64,000 bases of DNA from G965240465 sp965249525 (GCA_965249525.1 OZ252237.1:1612001-1676000), one strand, 5' to 3'. Shown: positions 28,533 to 37,385, counted from the first letter of the stretch. Notes: generated by a model not told the origin, from the letters alone. Program-made: numbers and translations.

Positions 28533-29402
28533 CTGATGCCCCCCAAGCTACACAACCCTGGTCTGCCACATCAGTTGAATCTGGATAATGAGCCCTTACT
28601 GGCTTTTTCTATTGCCGGATTATCCACCTATCTGTTAGCTCCCAGGCTCAATTGTGCTTTTGATATGGGGGACTGCCTGTTGGAAGCTTTGCCGTTGGAT
28701 CATGTATTTATCACTCATGCCCACGGGGATCATACCCGCTGCCTGATGCGACACCATGCTTTACGCAGGATGATGCACATGAAAGCCGCTACCTATTATG
28801 TCCCCCAAGCCTCCTTGGAAGGATTTCACGCCCTTGCTCAAGCTTGGGCCAAATTAGAACAGCTACCCCAGTTTCAGCCTCCTTTCTTTCATCCTCTGAA
28901 ATCAGGAGACCAGGTCATATTACACCGACAACTGATGGCACAGACATTTGCAGTTCATCACACATTGCCTTCCTTAGGTTATACCTTGCTTGAGGTACGC
29001 AAAAAGCTCAATCGTGCTTATCAGGGCATGTCAGCCGAAGCATTGGCCAATCTGCGTCGCAAAGGCGTGGCTTTTGAAACCGAGGAGCACCACGCTAAAT
29101 TGACCTTTATTGCCGATTGCTCAGAGGAAACACTCTATGAATTGCCACAATTGGGAGAAGCCCAGATTTTATTTTTGGAAGTTACCTTTTTGATGGATGA
29201 CGAACGAGAATTAGCAAAAAAGCGCGGTCATTTACATGTGGAGCAATTGGCAAATTTTCTCAAGCAGCATCCACAACGTTTGAAAAATCGGCACATTGTA
29301 TTAAAGCATTTTTCCATGCGTTACAGTCGCCAACAGATTCACCAGTTGCTGTGCCGGCAATTGCCTGTAGATTTTATGAAGCGAGTACATATATTGGCTT
29401 GA
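28533..29402 (+). CDS. RNase Z-like metallo-beta-lactamase-fold hydrolase
   Basis: 289 residues from ATG 28533; an upstream TTG at 28497 is less likely. The metal-binding HxHxDH is present as THAHGDH, followed by an Arg/His-rich helix. Later ligands appear in FAVHHTLPSLGY, IADCSEE and VLKHFSMRYS, the layout of RNase Z/ElaC-type phosphodiesterases that process tRNA 3' ends. LTFIADC then LFLEVTFLMDDE resemble the RNase Z block that carries the late Asp. CCA is not encoded in the two tRNAs seen here, so a 3'-end-processing enzyme would make sense, but other phosphodiesterases share the fold. Convergent with rsfS. Confidence 0.68.
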   Translation: MMPPKLHNPGLPHQLNLDNEPLLAFSIAGLSTYLLAPRLNCAFDMGDCLLEALPLDHVFITHAHGDHTRCLMRHHALRRMMHMKAATYYVPQASLEGFHALAQAWAKLEQLPQFQPPFFHPLKSGDQVILHRQLMAQTFAVHHTLPSLGYTLLEVRKKLNRAYQGMSAEALANLRRKGVAFETEEHHAKLTFIADCSEETLYELPQLGEAQILFLEVTFLMDDERELAKKRGHLHVEQLANFLKQHPQRLKNRHIVLKHFSMRYSRQQIHQLLCRQLPVDFMKRVHILA

Positions 29403-29420
29403 TAACTATCAGTAGCAATA

Positions 29421-29843
29421 TTATCGGCTTATTAGCTGGACTTGCTCAATGGGCAATTCGCCCAGTACACAACGGGGACATTCTGCCAGCAATGAATCTA
29501 AATCATAGTAGTGCCGAGTGTCTGGATGAAACACATGCGCCAGCACCAGACCGCAATCCAGCAACAACCAGCTGCCTTCTGTCATGCCCTCCACGCCTTG
29601 GCAAGGTTGTTGGGCTTCTTTGAGTGTGCTAAGCATTTGCTCGCCAATCCCACGTACATGCATCTGAGAGCGCCCATTGCACAGGAGTACATAGTCCATC
29701 AAAGGGGTGCGTGAACGTACATCAAAGGCTGCAACTTGCAATGCTTTTACCTTCAGAGCAGCCTGCCACAACAGATGCAAACACTCCATGGCTTGGTGAT
29801 CGGGGAGCAAATCTGTAACGGGTTGAGCAGTATTTAATGACAT
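29421..29843 (-). CDS. rsfS: Ribosomal silencing factor RsfS
   Basis: 141 residues from Met at 29843; the open frame extends to 29897 but the added part is a Cys/Phe-rich run unlike the family. RsfS binds ribosomal protein L14 and blocks subunit joining in stationary phase. The family block AFDVRSRTPLMDYVLLCNGRS is present (trimmed: DVRSRTPLMDYVLLCNGRS) as is GSWLLLDCGLVLAHVF and HYYDLDSLL. The usual D-Y-x-V-I-x-x-G is DYVLLCNG here. It is convergent with the RNase Z-like gene and divergent from tatB. Confidence 0.88.
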   Translation of the reverse strand: MSLNTAQPVTDLLPDHQAMECLHLLWQAALKVKALQVAAFDVRSRTPLMDYVLLCNGRSQMHVRGIGEQMLSTLKEAQQPCQGVEGMTEGSWLLLDCGLVLAHVFHPDTRHYYDLDSLLAECPRCVLGELPIEQVQLISR

Positions 29844-30016
29844 AGATCCAGCAAAGAGAATACAATAGCAACAAAAGAGAAAAACACAAAAAAGCAATCA
29901 TAGCATTGCTATGTGGGCATGCTATCATAAGAAAGTCAGACTGAAATTATTTTCCTACTGATGGCAAAGCGCATGTTGAGGAAAAAATATCCACCGTTTG
30001 TTGAGGGCTCATTAAC

Positions 30017-30469
30017 ATGTTTGGCATGGGGCTACAAGAATTGCTGCTGGTATGTGTGGTAGCGGTGGTGGTGATTGGACCCCGCCAGCTACCGCAAGTG
30101 GCACGAGGGTTGGGCCGCATGCTGGCACAGTTGCAACGGGCAAGTAATGAACTGCGTGATTTGATGCATGAAGAAGCAGACCGTTTGGAGCAAGAGTCCG
30201 GATTAAATGAATTAAAGCAACAAACAAGAGAAGAGGTGGAAGTATGGGGTAGCTTACAACGAGAGGTAAAACAGGAAATAGACAGCCATCTGGATACATC
30301 GGATGACCGCTTACCATCGTCTATGAAATCCTCAAAACGGGTGAAATCAGGAAAATCAAAGGTAAAATCCGGCAAGTCCAGTGGTTCTCGGGTAGCAAAA
30401 AGTGCTCCTGTCTCTTCAAGCAAATCTCCTGCTCGCAACCGCCAAGTTGGCGGTAGTTCCCATCATTAA
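30017..30469 (+). CDS. tatB: Sec-independent protein translocase protein TatB
   Basis: 150 residues. The N-terminus MFGMGLQELLLVCVV then a short helix to IGPRQLPQVARGLGR is the TatB/TatA signature: single membrane helix, Gly-Pro hinge and amphipathic helix. The Glu at residue 8 and the long charged tail (rich in Ser and Lys near the end) point to TatB rather than TatA. TatB receives twin-arginine signal peptides and passes them to TatC. No tatA or tatC is adjacent. A likely Tat substrate is the FecR-domain protein at 58.6 kb. rpiA starts nine bases downstream, so the two are probably cotranscribed. Confidence 0.83.
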   Translation: MFGMGLQELLLVCVVAVVVIGPRQLPQVARGLGRMLAQLQRASNELRDLMHEEADRLEQESGLNELKQQTREEVEVWGSLQREVKQEIDSHLDTSDDRLPSSMKSSKRVKSGKSKVKSGKSSGSRVAKSAPVSSSKSPARNRQVGGSSHH

Positions 30470-30478
30470 CCCGGAACA

Positions 30479-31192
30479 ATGAACTTAACCCACCAGTTAG
30501 ATCAAGAAAAAACCTTGGCTGCATTCCAAGCAGCACAGCTCGTAGAAGACGGTATGGTACTGGGATTGGGTAGCGGCAGCACCGCAGCGCGAGTGATACA
30601 AGCTTTGGGTGAACGCATTGCCAAAGGTTTGCAGGTAAAAGGAGGGGTGCCTTCTTCTAAGGAAACCTTCATATTGGCTCGTCAGTCAAACATTCCATTA
30701 CTGAGTATGGAGAAAGCCATTGAATTGGGTGGCATTGATCTCACCTTAGACGGCACGGACGAATTTGATGCACAACTGAATCTGATCAAAGGCGGTGGCG
30801 GGGCATTGCTACGCGAGAAATTATTGGCCTCAGCCTCCCGTCGAATGGTGATTGTTGCAAACTCTAGCAAACAAGTGAGGCAACTGGGGGCGTTTCCCTT
30901 GCCAATAGAAGTAGCAGCATTTGGCTGGCAGCAAACGGCTGAACGTCTGGCAAACATGGGAATACCTTTCCAATTGCGCACTGCCAATGATCATGCTTGG
31001 ACAACGGAAAATGGTGGCTATATTCTAGATTGTTCCCTAGGAGTAATCTCTAACCCGTCGCAGTTGGAAGCAAAATTGCGCACAGTATTAGGGGTAATGG
31101 AAAATGGCCTTTTTTGCGGCTTGGCACAGATGGTACTGATGGGCAGTGGTGACAAGGTGGTTGAATTCACTTCTGCCAGTTCAAATGGGTAG
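30479..31192 (+). CDS. rpiA: Ribose-5-phosphate isomerase A
   Basis: 237 residues, normal for RpiA, of the pentose phosphate pathway. Phosphate-binding VLGLGSGSTAARV is near residue 27, the catalytic-Asp block DLTLDGTDEFD near 86, IKGGGGALLREKL near 104 and ILDCSLGVI near 181. All are the expected RpiA blocks; the usual K-G-G-G-A-A-L is KGGGGALL. It is nine bases from tatB and 52 bases from the aminotransferase start, all on the plus strand. Confidence 0.95.
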   Translation: MNLTHQLDQEKTLAAFQAAQLVEDGMVLGLGSGSTAARVIQALGERIAKGLQVKGGVPSSKETFILARQSNIPLLSMEKAIELGGIDLTLDGTDEFDAQLNLIKGGGGALLREKLLASASRRMVIVANSSKQVRQLGAFPLPIEVAAFGWQQTAERLANMGIPFQLRTANDHAWTTENGGYILDCSLGVISNPSQLEAKLRTVLGVMENGLFCGLAQMVLMGSGDKVVEFTSASSNG

Positions 31193-31244
31193 ACAATAGA
31201 TAGAAAATTCAAGATTGCGTTCTAAACAAAAAAATAAAAAGTGT

Positions 31245-32468
31245 ATGTCTTCTAGCAGTCATGTATCTGAACATCCTTTGTCGGTTTTAGAAGCCGCAGC
31301 ACCTGATGCGATTTTTGGTCTGACCGAAAGCTTTAAGCGAGATACTCGCCCGCAAAAGGTGAATCTCTGTGCGGGGGTATACTTAAACGACAGGGGGGTG
31401 GATCCAGTACCTGTCAGTGTAAAGCAGGCTGAGCGAATATTGCTGGAAAATGAGCAAACCAAGTCCTACCTCAGCATTGAAGGAGAAATGGATTATGGTA
31501 TGCAAGTGCAGGAATTGTTGTTTGGTGCAGAACACCAACTGTTGGGTAACGGGCATGCAGTAACCTTGCACACTCCTGGAGGAACTGGAGCACTGCGACT
31601 TGCAGCCGATTTGGCTCATAGTCGTTTGCAAAGCCAGGTTGCCTGGTTGAGTGAACCCACATGGGCCAATCATGGCGGTATTTTTCAAGCAGCTGGATTG
31701 AAGCTGGCACGTTATCCTTATCTGGATATTGCTACCCACAGTGTGCGTGCGGAAGCCCTGTTGGCGTCATTGGAACAGGTTAGAACTGGAGATCTGGTAG
31801 TGCTACATGCATGCTGCCACAACCCCAGCGGCGTGGACATACAGCCAGAACTGTGGCAACAGATTGCCAAACAGATAGCAAAAAATGGCGCTCTAGCACT
31901 AGTGGATTTTGCCTACCAGGGTTTTGGGCAAGGACTGGCACAAGATGCTCAAGCAGTGAGATTACTGGCTCACAGCGGACTGGATCTCATGGTCGCTCAG
32001 TCTTTTTCTAAAAATATGGGTCTTTATCGAGAACGCACTGGCAGCCTCACCTTGGTGTGTCAAACTGCTAGCCAAGCGCAACATGCCTTAAGTCAAGCCA
32101 AGTTGTGCGCCCGTGTACAATACTCCAATCCACCTGCCCACGGTGGAAAAATCGCAGCCCTGATACTGTCTACCCCCGAACTGAAAACTTTGTGGGAGCA
32201 AGAAGTAACCCAAATGCGTACCCGCATTCATACCATGCGTGCCAAATTCGCTCAATGTTTGCATAATTTAGGGGTGCCTATAGATTTCTCGTTCCTTACC
32301 CAGCAAAACGGCATGTTCGCTCTCACTGGTCTTTCTGCCCAACGCGCCCATATCTTGCGCCAGCGTTTTGCAGTGTATCTGTTAGACAGTGGAAGAATCA
32401 ATGTCTCTGCACTCACCCCCGACAACTTGGAATATGTTTGTCAATCCATCGCTGCTGCACTGGACTAG
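31245..32468 (+). CDS. Aspartate/aromatic aminotransferase (class I, AspC/TyrB type)
   Basis: 407 residues from ATG 31245; the frame opens ten codons earlier with TTG. It transfers amino groups between aspartate or aromatic amino acids and 2-oxoglutarate. Features: DTRPQKVNLCAGVY, TPGGTGALRLAADL (phosphate-binding), CCHNPSGVD near 193 (the family CxHNPTG with Thr changed to Ser), DFAYQGFGQG and the PLP lysine in AQSFSKNMGLYRERTG near 248. The subfamily is close to E. coli AspC. Substrate preference between Asp and Tyr/Phe cannot be read. It follows rpiA in the same direction. Confidence 0.9.
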   Translation: MSSSSHVSEHPLSVLEAAAPDAIFGLTESFKRDTRPQKVNLCAGVYLNDRGVDPVPVSVKQAERILLENEQTKSYLSIEGEMDYGMQVQELLFGAEHQLLGNGHAVTLHTPGGTGALRLAADLAHSRLQSQVAWLSEPTWANHGGIFQAAGLKLARYPYLDIATHSVRAEALLASLEQVRTGDLVVLHACCHNPSGVDIQPELWQQIAKQIAKNGALALVDFAYQGFGQGLAQDAQAVRLLAHSGLDLMVAQSFSKNMGLYRERTGSLTLVCQTASQAQHALSQAKLCARVQYSNPPAHGGKIAALILSTPELKTLWEQEVTQMRTRIHTMRAKFAQCLHNLGVPIDFSFLTQQNGMFALTGLSAQRAHILRQRFAVYLLDSGRINVSALTPDNLEYVCQSIAAALD

Positions 32469-32572
32469 CCCTCACCAACTGACGCCGCACCCACACCCTC
32501 TCTACCTCTTGTTCGCCATTCCCATTTCCCCACTGGCATTCCCTGGCTGCTGCCATCATGCTGTTCTGTCTC

Positions 32573-32953
32573 TTAGCAAAATGCCTTGCGCAGCTGCTCG
32601 GCCAGGTTCTTTAGCTCTCCCCTAGGTTCTTTGCCTTTTTCATATCGTGGAATCACATGCACATGCACATGAAATACTTCTTGACCTGCTAGCGTTCCAT
32701 TATTAAGCCCTAAATTGTAATCCTTATTCCCAAAGGCACGCATTTGACCTTTGGCTACCTGAGACACCACTTCAATCAGTGGATGGAGAACCGAAACAGG
32801 TAGCTCATCAAAATTGGCTACTTCCAATTTTGGCACCACCAGAGTATGGCCGGGACTCTTGGGGTAAATATCCATAAAAACAATTACTTCTTCGTTTTCA
32901 TAAACGATTTCTGCCGGCAAATCCCGGTTAATGATGCGAGTAAACAAAGACAT
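32573..32953 (-). CDS. HIT family nucleotide hydrolase
   Basis: 126 residues. The histidine triad HVHVHVIPR sits near residue 97, with FMDIYPKSPGHTLVVPK near 26 and NNGTLAGQEVFH just before the triad. This is the layout of HinT/Hit1-like proteins that hydrolyse AMP-lysine or related purine phosphoramidates. It is convergent with the aminotransferase gene (about 105 bases between stops) and divergent from AOR copy 2. Physiological substrate is unknown. Confidence 0.9.
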   Translation of the reverse strand: MSLFTRIINRDLPAEIVYENEEVIVFMDIYPKSPGHTLVVPKLEVANFDELPVSVLHPLIEVVSQVAKGQMRAFGNKDYNLGLNNGTLAGQEVFHVHVHVIPRYEKGKEPRGELKNLAEQLRKAFC

Positions 32954-33149
32954 TGTTCTCTAAATTTTTCATCAACAATCCCCAACCACTCCGTTCAGGT
33001 GCCATCAATAACAATGGTATCTTAACCACAAGAATCAACCATAAAAAGATTTGTCTTCATTATTTGACAAAGATAAAAATAAAAATCAAATTGGGCATGC
33101 ATTCCTTAAGGAAACAGGGAAATTCAAGTAGTAAACATAAGAGGAACTA

Positions 33150-35021
33150 ATGGGTGCACCTGTTGCAACTGCTATTATGCCACCGCCACCAAGAAAAGTG
33201 CGCATTCGCTGTGGACTAGTGAATTTAGCTTCTGGACAGATACGTATCATAGAACAACCTTGTGGCACTTTGGATGAAGCATTAGGAGGTTTTGGGAGGG
33301 CATTCTTGCGATTGCTGCAACGACCGCCTCTGTCTACAGCTTACCATCCAGACAATCCACTGATAGTAAACACAGGTTTATTGACCGCTAGCAATGTAAT
33401 GACCGGTCTACGTACATTTTTTTGCGGTTATAGTCCCCTGAAAGTTTCAAAAGCTGGACAGCCTGGAGCGATGTGGTCTGCAGGTAGTGGCAATTTTGGC
33501 AGCAAATTTCGCTGGAGCGGACTGGATGAACTGGTGATAGAAGAACGAGCATCTCAGCCCACCTGCTTGGTGATACGTCAACAAAACGGCTTGCCGCAAC
33601 TGGAACTACGTCCAGCTGATTTTTTAAGGGGCTTGGGCACCCATGAAAAAATCATGAGGCTGCATCAGGAATACCCCAAAGCACATTTTGCTGTCATTGG
33701 ACCTGCAGGCGAAAATTTTGAAACCAATTACATGGGAGCAGTGGCTCTGAGCACCGACATTCAACTGAAAACCGCAGAAAACAAACCGCGCTGGGCAGGT
33801 CGAGGTGGTATGGGTAGTTTGATGGGATATAAAAACCTGTTAGCCATCGTTGCGCAAGCAGATGACAACTTCTCTCCACTGCAACCCTCCTTGCGTGACC
33901 TCAACCGTGAGATTGCGCGTGGGCCAGGTTCGGCAAAATTCCGAGAAGTAAAAACTGGCGGCATGGGTGGGACATGGAGCAATTATGTTCCTCTGCATCA
34001 GATTTTCGGCATCCCAGAACGTAACTTCCGTCCTTCTGGAACAGACAATGTTATGCGCATTTCCCGCCCACAAGTAGAACCTCACTGGCACATCCAGGCG
34101 GAATCTTGCCTGCGTTGTGGCATCCATTGCCACAAACAATTGTATTATCAGACAGATACGGGGAAGGGCGAATATTTGGCTAAGTTTGACTTTGAGCCGG
34201 TTAATCTACTGGGTTCCAACTTGGGATTGGAAAATGCGGCAGAAATAGGTCGCTTGATCCATTTGGTGGACGAGTTAGGTATGGACAGCATTTCTCTAGG
34301 AACCACCCTGGGTTATGTGTTGGATTACAATGAGCGTCATCCGCAGGCAAGGTTGTTTAATGGTGCCCGTTTTGGTGATGCCAAAGCGATTAGGGAATTG
34401 GTGGAACAGGTTGGCAGAGGTCAATTGAAAGAAGTTGGGCAAGGTTTGGCTCGCTTAACGCAAAAAACCGATGAGGCTCACTACGCCATGCAAGTGAAAG
34501 GGTTAGAACTACCCGCTTATTTGCCGGAAACCAATCCTGGCTATGCCTGGGCAATTGCTGGAGGACATATGAGTATGGCGACTTTTATGCTATTGGCTTT
34601 TAACAGGGAAACCAGTTTGGCTGGCTGGGTTACTGCCATCACTGAGCGTGGTCTGTTGCAAGTCCGTGATGATTTGATTGGCATCTGTAAGTTTGCGGGC
34701 ATTAACCACCAACAAGCAGCTTTAGCTGTAAGCTGCGGCGGCGAATTGGAGGTAAGCGAAGCCATGTTAACCGATGCGGTACGACGGTGCTATTTGTTGG
34801 GTTTGTGGATGGAACAACGTCAGGGCTATCAACACAGTGAATATACTTTACCGGAGATAGTCTTCAGCGAACCCAATCCCCACTTGGGTTTTGAGAATTT
34901 TCTATCACGGGAGTTTTTTGCTCAATTAAGTGAACAGGTATGGGCGGTATTTGATCCTCAAATAGAGACACTGGTGCCTGCTTGGCAGGCAGCTGCTAGC
35001 AACAATGCAACAAGTTCTTAA
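33150..35021 (+). CDS. Divergent aldehyde:ferredoxin oxidoreductase family protein (AOR, copy 2)
   Basis: 623 residues starting at ATG 33150, with AAGAGGAA about six bases upstream. It is a distant AOR paralogue with a Pro-rich N-terminal leader and the start VNLASGQIRIIEQP. The cluster loop is CLRCGIHC (Cys-x2-Cys-x3-Cys, the standard spacing) near residue 318. Both pterin-binding blocks are present: DELGMD and DLIGIC. GRGGMGSLMGYKNLLAIV is the typical AOR Arg/Gly block. It differs strongly from copy 1 across the N-terminal domain, where FFCGYSPLKVSKAG replaces the usual TRGPMTG block, so the substrate is probably different. A moaD-like gene begins two bases after its stop. Confidence 0.84.
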   Translation: MGAPVATAIMPPPPRKVRIRCGLVNLASGQIRIIEQPCGTLDEALGGFGRAFLRLLQRPPLSTAYHPDNPLIVNTGLLTASNVMTGLRTFFCGYSPLKVSKAGQPGAMWSAGSGNFGSKFRWSGLDELVIEERASQPTCLVIRQQNGLPQLELRPADFLRGLGTHEKIMRLHQEYPKAHFAVIGPAGENFETNYMGAVALSTDIQLKTAENKPRWAGRGGMGSLMGYKNLLAIVAQADDNFSPLQPSLRDLNREIARGPGSAKFREVKTGGMGGTWSNYVPLHQIFGIPERNFRPSGTDNVMRISRPQVEPHWHIQAESCLRCGIHCHKQLYYQTDTGKGEYLAKFDFEPVNLLGSNLGLENAAEIGRLIHLVDELGMDSISLGTTLGYVLDYNERHPQARLFNGARFGDAKAIRELVEQVGRGQLKEVGQGLARLTQKTDEAHYAMQVKGLELPAYLPETNPGYAWAIAGGHMSMATFMLLAFNRETSLAGWVTAITERGLLQVRDDLIGICKFAGINHQQAALAVSCGGELEVSEAMLTDAVRRCYLLGLWMEQRQGYQHSEYTLPEIVFSEPNPHLGFENFLSREFFAQLSEQVWAVFDPQIETLVPAWQAAASNNATSS

Positions 35022-35023
35022 AC

Positions 35024-35293
35024 ATGGCACGCATTCAATTGGCCTCTGCTGTAGCAGAATTCACGGGCGGTGCTTATCAGTTTCAATTGCCTGCTGCCAC
35101 AGTACTACAAGCGATGCAAGCACTGGTAAAACTGCATCCAAGCCTAAGCAGGTTGTTTTGGCAGCAAGAGCGTTGGAATTCCATGGTGGTGGTGATGGTA
35201 AATGGGATCGATTGCCAAAACTTGCAAGGTCTTGACAGTCCCCTAGCAGACAGCGATGAGCTCATGGTGATTTCTGCCCTGGAGGGTGGGTAG
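35024..35293 (+). CDS. MoaD/ThiS-like ubiquitin-fold protein, partner of AOR copy 2
   Basis: 89 residues ending in Gly-Gly (VISALEGG), the hallmark of thiocarboxylated sulphur carriers. The beta-grasp pattern is clear: IQLASAVAEFTGG, then the helix AMQALVKLHPSLSRLF, then VVVMVNGIDCQNL. It begins two bases after the AOR stop, implying translational coupling. Its pairing with the second AOR mirrors the 16.8-19 kb pair, although the two MoaD proteins are not close in sequence, so each may serve its own AOR. Confidence 0.82.
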   Translation: MARIQLASAVAEFTGGAYQFQLPAATVLQAMQALVKLHPSLSRLFWQQERWNSMVVVMVNGIDCQNLQGLDSPLADSDELMVISALEGG

Positions 35294-35353
35294 AAATATT
35301 TTTGCCCATATTATGCAGCAACAGGCAGTCCAACAAACAAAGCGACCAGCAAC

Positions 35354-35851
35354 ATGATTTTTGCCACAACAAATTGGTGGACAGAAAGTAGCACTTTACT
35401 TATTACAGCCATAGCAGGAGCTTGCTGGGGAAGCTTTATTAACCAGTGCGTGGATCGCAGCCCAAAAGGCAGACGACCGCAACAAATCGCTGGACATCCA
35501 CTTACATGGTGGCATCCGTTGCGCTCCCTGTGCCTGGCTTGTCATCAACCGCTTCGTTGGCAAGACAATCTGCCCATCATCTCCTGGTGGCAACTCAAAG
35601 GAACTTGTCGCACTTGCGGATCTCCTTTCGGGATACGCACCTTGCTGATGGAATCCGGCTTTGCTCTTGGCTGGCCATTGCTTCTGCTATGGGAACAGAA
35701 CTATTGGTATTGGCTGGTACCCTCCTCCCTGGTAGGGTTGCTTTTGCCATTATTATTGGAAAAACGTTCCTTGCTTTATCTATGGCCATTATGGCTGATA
35801 TTGACCGCAAGCTGGGGAGTATGCCTGGCTTTACTATCAACAAGTCCTTAG
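35354..35851 (+). CDS. Truncated prepilin-peptidase-like membrane protein
   Basis: 165 residues against about 260-290 for a full type IV prepilin peptidase. It has the N-terminal membrane helix and GSFINQCVDRSP block, then the zinc-binding domain with Cys-x2-Cys pairs CLACHQPLRWQDNLP and CRTCGSPFG. After two further hydrophobic segments it stops, and neither catalytic Asp nor the GxGD motif is present. In the plus-one frame the DNA downstream encodes MADIDRKLGSMPGFTI, faintly like the family Asp block, so a frameshift may have split the gene. It could be a pseudogene or an inactive fragment. It lies 60 bases after the moaD-like gene. Confidence 0.6.
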   Translation: MIFATTNWWTESSTLLITAIAGACWGSFINQCVDRSPKGRRPQQIAGHPLTWWHPLRSLCLACHQPLRWQDNLPIISWWQLKGTCRTCGSPFGIRTLLMESGFALGWPLLLLWEQNYWYWLVPSSLVGLLLPLLLEKRSLLYLWPLWLILTASWGVCLALLSTSP

Positions 35852-35997
35852 GAATCTTGAATTCTCCATCCTTAACAATTGACAGTCACTCTCCCAGCAC
35901 CTAGTATGGCTTGGAAGTTCACATTCCTTATTATTCTTGTATTGTTCCACTGCACCAATATCTCTACGGTCTTTAGTCTTTGTCAGCAACCAATTTC

Positions 35998-36423
35998 ATG
36001 TCAGAAACCAGTAAAGACCGTTCGCTTTCTCGTTTGAATACAAAAATAGAAGGCCCTCGTGAAACTTTTAAAATTACCTTTTTGCCCATGAAAAAAGTGG
36101 TGGAGGCTGGACCGGTAGCAGATAAGGACGTTCATCATGAAGGATTACCAGGATCGGTATTGGACTTCGCTATTCAGAACGGCATTGACATTGATCATGC
36201 CTGTGGTGGATTCGCAGCTTGTTCCACTTGCCATGTGATTATTCGTCAGGGCTACGATACCTGTAATGAGATTTCTGATGAGGAGGACGAAATGCTGGAT
36301 GAAGCTCCCGGACTGACCATGCAATCTCGCTTATCCTGTCAGTGTGTTGCAGATGGCAGCAAAGACCTGGTGGTGGAAATTCCAGCATGGAATCGCAATT
36401 TGGCACGCGAAAGCCACGATTAG
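35998..36423 (+). CDS. fdx: Adrenodoxin-type [2Fe-2S] ferredoxin
   Basis: 141 residues from ATG 35998; TTG 35980 is an alternative. The cluster ligands are Cys-x5-Cys-x2-Cys in CGGFAACSTC near residue 70 and a fourth Cys in SRLSCQC near 113. DHACGG and EDEMLD are the conserved adrenodoxin-type surroundings. Such ferredoxins pass electrons in iron-sulphur cluster assembly or to oxidoreductases; here it could be an electron partner for the AOR enzymes, which is inference. An extra N-terminal 35 residues precede the family core (ITFLPM), longer than in E. coli Fdx. It is not part of a visible isc operon. Confidence 0.88.
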   Translation: MSETSKDRSLSRLNTKIEGPRETFKITFLPMKKVVEAGPVADKDVHHEGLPGSVLDFAIQNGIDIDHACGGFAACSTCHVIIRQGYDTCNEISDEEDEMLDEAPGLTMQSRLSCQCVADGSKDLVVEIPAWNRNLARESHD

Positions 36424-36445
36424 TCAAACATCATCATTCAAACGC

Positions 36446-36829
36446 ATGCTAACTCCCCTAAAAAAGAAAGGGGGTTCTCGTTTTAGCAATTGCCTTAAAT
36501 ATTTTACTGATGGAGCGTCTCCAGGTTTCATATCAGAAATGGCTGCTGACAATTTATCTTGTGGTAACGGCAGGCGAAGGGATATTATCCATGCAGTAAG
36601 GGGTGAAGACACAAAAAAAACAGTCTGGCAGATGCTACATTGTATTAAAAATGCCTATGCTGAAGCCAATGAGAAGCTGGGGAACGTTGTTGGCATGGAA
36701 GAAACCTGCACGAACAGTAGTGAAATTAACCGCCACACCAGCAAACAAAAGAAGATGCGAGACATCATGGGGGTGATATTATTATTGAAATGGAGTTTGA
36801 TACAGGATGGGGAAACCAGATGTTCTTGA
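36446..36829 (+). CDS. Possible small protein upstream of the restriction-modification genes
   Basis: 127 residues from ATG 36446, with no clear ribosome site. It overlaps the methyltransferase start by 23 bases. The middle (RRRDIIHAVRGEDTKKTVWQ and LHCIKNAYAEANEKL) looks helical and could be a real domain, while the ends are low quality. Control proteins are common just upstream of type II systems, but I do not see the helix-turn-helix of a C protein. It may be decayed sequence. Treat as hypothetical. Confidence 0.3.
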   Translation: MLTPLKKKGGSRFSNCLKYFTDGASPGFISEMAADNLSCGNGRRRDIIHAVRGEDTKKTVWQMLHCIKNAYAEANEKLGNVVGMEETCTNSSEINRHTSKQKKMRDIMGVILLLKWSLIQDGETRCS

Positions 36830-37385
36830 TAAAGAAATCCTATATTATAATCCACTGCCGAAAAGAAAATTTCCCATCATATACGCAGACCCCCCATGGG
36901 ATTATAAGGGGCAACTGCAACATGCTGGTGCTGGCAATGGTGACAGCGGCGGGGCTATTAAGCACTATTCCACCATTGAAACCAGCAACCTCATGAAATT
37001 ACCTGTTGCTGATATTGCAGACGATGACTGTCTCCTTTTCCTGTGGGCTACCTCACCACACCTTGACCAGGCAGTGAAGCTAGGCGAAGAATGGGGTTTT
37101 AATTGGGCTACAGTTGCTTTTGTGTGGGACAAGCAAAAGACCAATCCAGGTTTTTATACCCTTTCCCAATATGAACTCTGCCTGGTCTTAAAAAGGGGCA
37201 AGATTCCCCGCCCTAGAGGAGCAAGAAATGTTCGCCAACAGGTTATCGCACCTCGTCAACAACACAGTGCAAAACCAGAAGAAGTAAGAAGGCGGATAGA
37301 CAATATGTTTCCTCAGCTAGACAAAATAGAACTGTTTGCCAGAAAGCGGGTGCCTGGATGGACACCGTGGGGCTTAGAATTATGA
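36807..37385 (+). CDS. MT-A70 family adenine-N6 DNA methyltransferase (MunI-type system)
   Basis: 192 residues. Motif IV DPPW is at residues 28-31 in FPIIYADPPWDYKG, followed by HYSTIETSNLMKLPV and the FLWATSPHLDQAVKLGEEWG block, all typical of MT-A70 enzymes; QYELCLVLKRGKIPRP carries the later cofactor-binding segment. In bacteria this fold includes M.MunI, which protects CAATTG. The ATG overlaps the stop of a doubtful upstream frame, and its own TGA overlaps the ATG of the endonuclease gene (ATGA at 37382), so the two genes are translationally coupled. Gene composition does not differ greatly from neighbours. Confidence 0.85.
   Translation: MGKPDVLDKEILYYNPLPKRKFPIIYADPPWDYKGQLQHAGAGNGDSGGAIKHYSTIETSNLMKLPVADIADDDCLLFLWATSPHLDQAVKLGEEWGFNWATVAFVWDKQKTNPGFYTLSQYELCLVLKRGKIPRPRGARNVRQQVIAPRQQHSAKPEEVRRRIDNMFPQLDKIELFARKRVPGWTPWGLEL

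Noticed and set aside
35446..35904. A full second gene overlapping the prepilin-peptidase-like gene
   Set aside because: Only the MADIDRKLG stretch resembles a family; the rest is shadow-like. Recorded as a possible frameshift remnant instead.
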